A DNA stretch of 64,000 nt, taken from contig SMSL01000001.1 of the NCBI GenBank assembly GCA_007859995.1, positions 62,001 to 126,000 of the forward strand. Reading direction: 5' to 3'. Source of the DNA: Candidatus Brocadiaceae bacterium S225 (GTDB lineage Bacteria; Planctomycetota; Brocadiia; Brocadiales; Scalinduaceae). Under the pieces are notes generated by a model that saw only the letters and a program-made list of their open reading frames with translations, searched no databases and was not told the DNA's origin. Below are positions 63,919 to 64,000 of this stretch, piece by piece. Numbering within the stretch: the stretch's first letter is position 1; each line of letters begins with the position of its first letter. Position numbers and translations under genes: made by a program.

Positions 63919-64000
63919 TCATTTTTTGAATCTTTTCAATATGTCCTGTATTGCAAACACCACGTCCTGTACATCAGTCTCCTTCATCAGGGAATAAAGA
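63919..64000 (-). CDS. arnB: ArnB-like aminotransferase, C-terminal end only
   Basis: The minus strand encodes LYSLMKETDVQDVVFAIQDI then LKRFKK and a stop at 63919, continuing beyond the window. LPLYPxMTxxDVxxVxxALxxxL is the usual C-terminus of DegT/DnrJ/EryC1 aminotransferases such as ArnB, and here the motif ends the same way. Its position directly upstream of arnC supports ArnB, which makes UDP-L-Ara4N. The fragment is too short for any statement about the PLP site. Confidence 0.65.
   Translation of the reverse strand, partial: LYSLMKETDVQDVVFAIQDILKRFKK

Overview
The window looks like the chromosome of a low-GC, Gram-negative, hopanoid-making anaerobe. The best guess is an anammox-type planctomycete (Brocadiales, Scalindua-like), held with moderate confidence. 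Supporting signs are squalene-hopene cyclase, the hpnI/hpnJ/hpnK hopanoid-sugar genes, an outer membrane (lpxD, TonB receptor, heptosyltransferases, Arn lipid A genes), a giant 2-hydroxyacyl-CoA dehydratase activator, a DUF3786 protein and an alternative GlmU-type enzyme. A Desulfobacterota or Nitrospirota origin is not excluded, because no marker such as 16S rRNA or hydrazine synthase is present. LAYOUT. 1-6.7 kb: small metabolic genes (dCMP deaminase, flavin reductase-like, VOC, cupin), a DUF3786/membrane-protein pair, and a divergent His-rich secreted protein and TonB-dependent receptor. 6.7-16 kb: squalene-hopene cyclase, an OGG1-type glycosylase, and a leuC - dehydratase activator - leuD gene run. 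16-25.7 kb: core metabolism and envelope genes (acidic zinc-ribbon protein, threonine synthase, GlmU-like enzyme, GlmS, DUF2284, LpxD, SurA-like PPIase, O-methyltransferase). 25.7-33.4 kb: a decayed accessory island. It holds degenerate intergenic repeats in both orientations, a lone 535-aa protein with a C-terminal Rx5H motif suggestive of HEPN, a DUF5658 membrane protein, a group II intron remnant (RT fragment and domain V), tRNA-Thr(CGT), a frameshifted tyrosine integrase, a frameshifted excisionase-like gene, a hicA pseudogene with intact hicB, and an unrecognised 313-aa single-span protein. 33.5-45 kb: housekeeping genes (monomeric isocitrate dehydrogenase, globin, RluE-type pseudouridine synthase, PAS protein, molybdopterin oxidoreductase with a small partner, CysQ, M48 lipoprotein, VOC, CheY-like receiver). 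45-53 kb: lipopolysaccharide-type genes (GT2, a tandem-kinase protein, GT9 enzymes, a B12-binding radical SAM protein). 53-64 kb: the functional centrepiece, hpnJ - radical SAM - hpnK on the plus strand, facing a minus-strand run arnB(partial) - arnC - formyltransferase - decarboxylase - arnD - hpnI - hpnL-like - lipoprotein. HOW THE GENES WORK TOGETHER. Shc makes the hopanoid skeleton. In the known pathway HpnI adds N-acetylglucosamine to bacteriohopanetetrol, HpnK deacetylates it and HpnJ rearranges the sugar to a cyclitol ether. GlmS and the GlmU-like enzyme can feed UDP-GlcNAc to HpnI, LpxD and the peptidoglycan pathway. The Arn set makes undecaprenyl-phosphate-linked 4-amino-4-deoxy-L-arabinose, normally for lipid A. 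Joining a hopanoid-decoration set and an aminosugar-lipid set in one gene run, with an unassigned radical SAM enzyme between hpnJ and hpnK, is the most interesting metabolic feature. The 535-aa candidate HEPN protein is the best candidate for an undescribed defence-type system.
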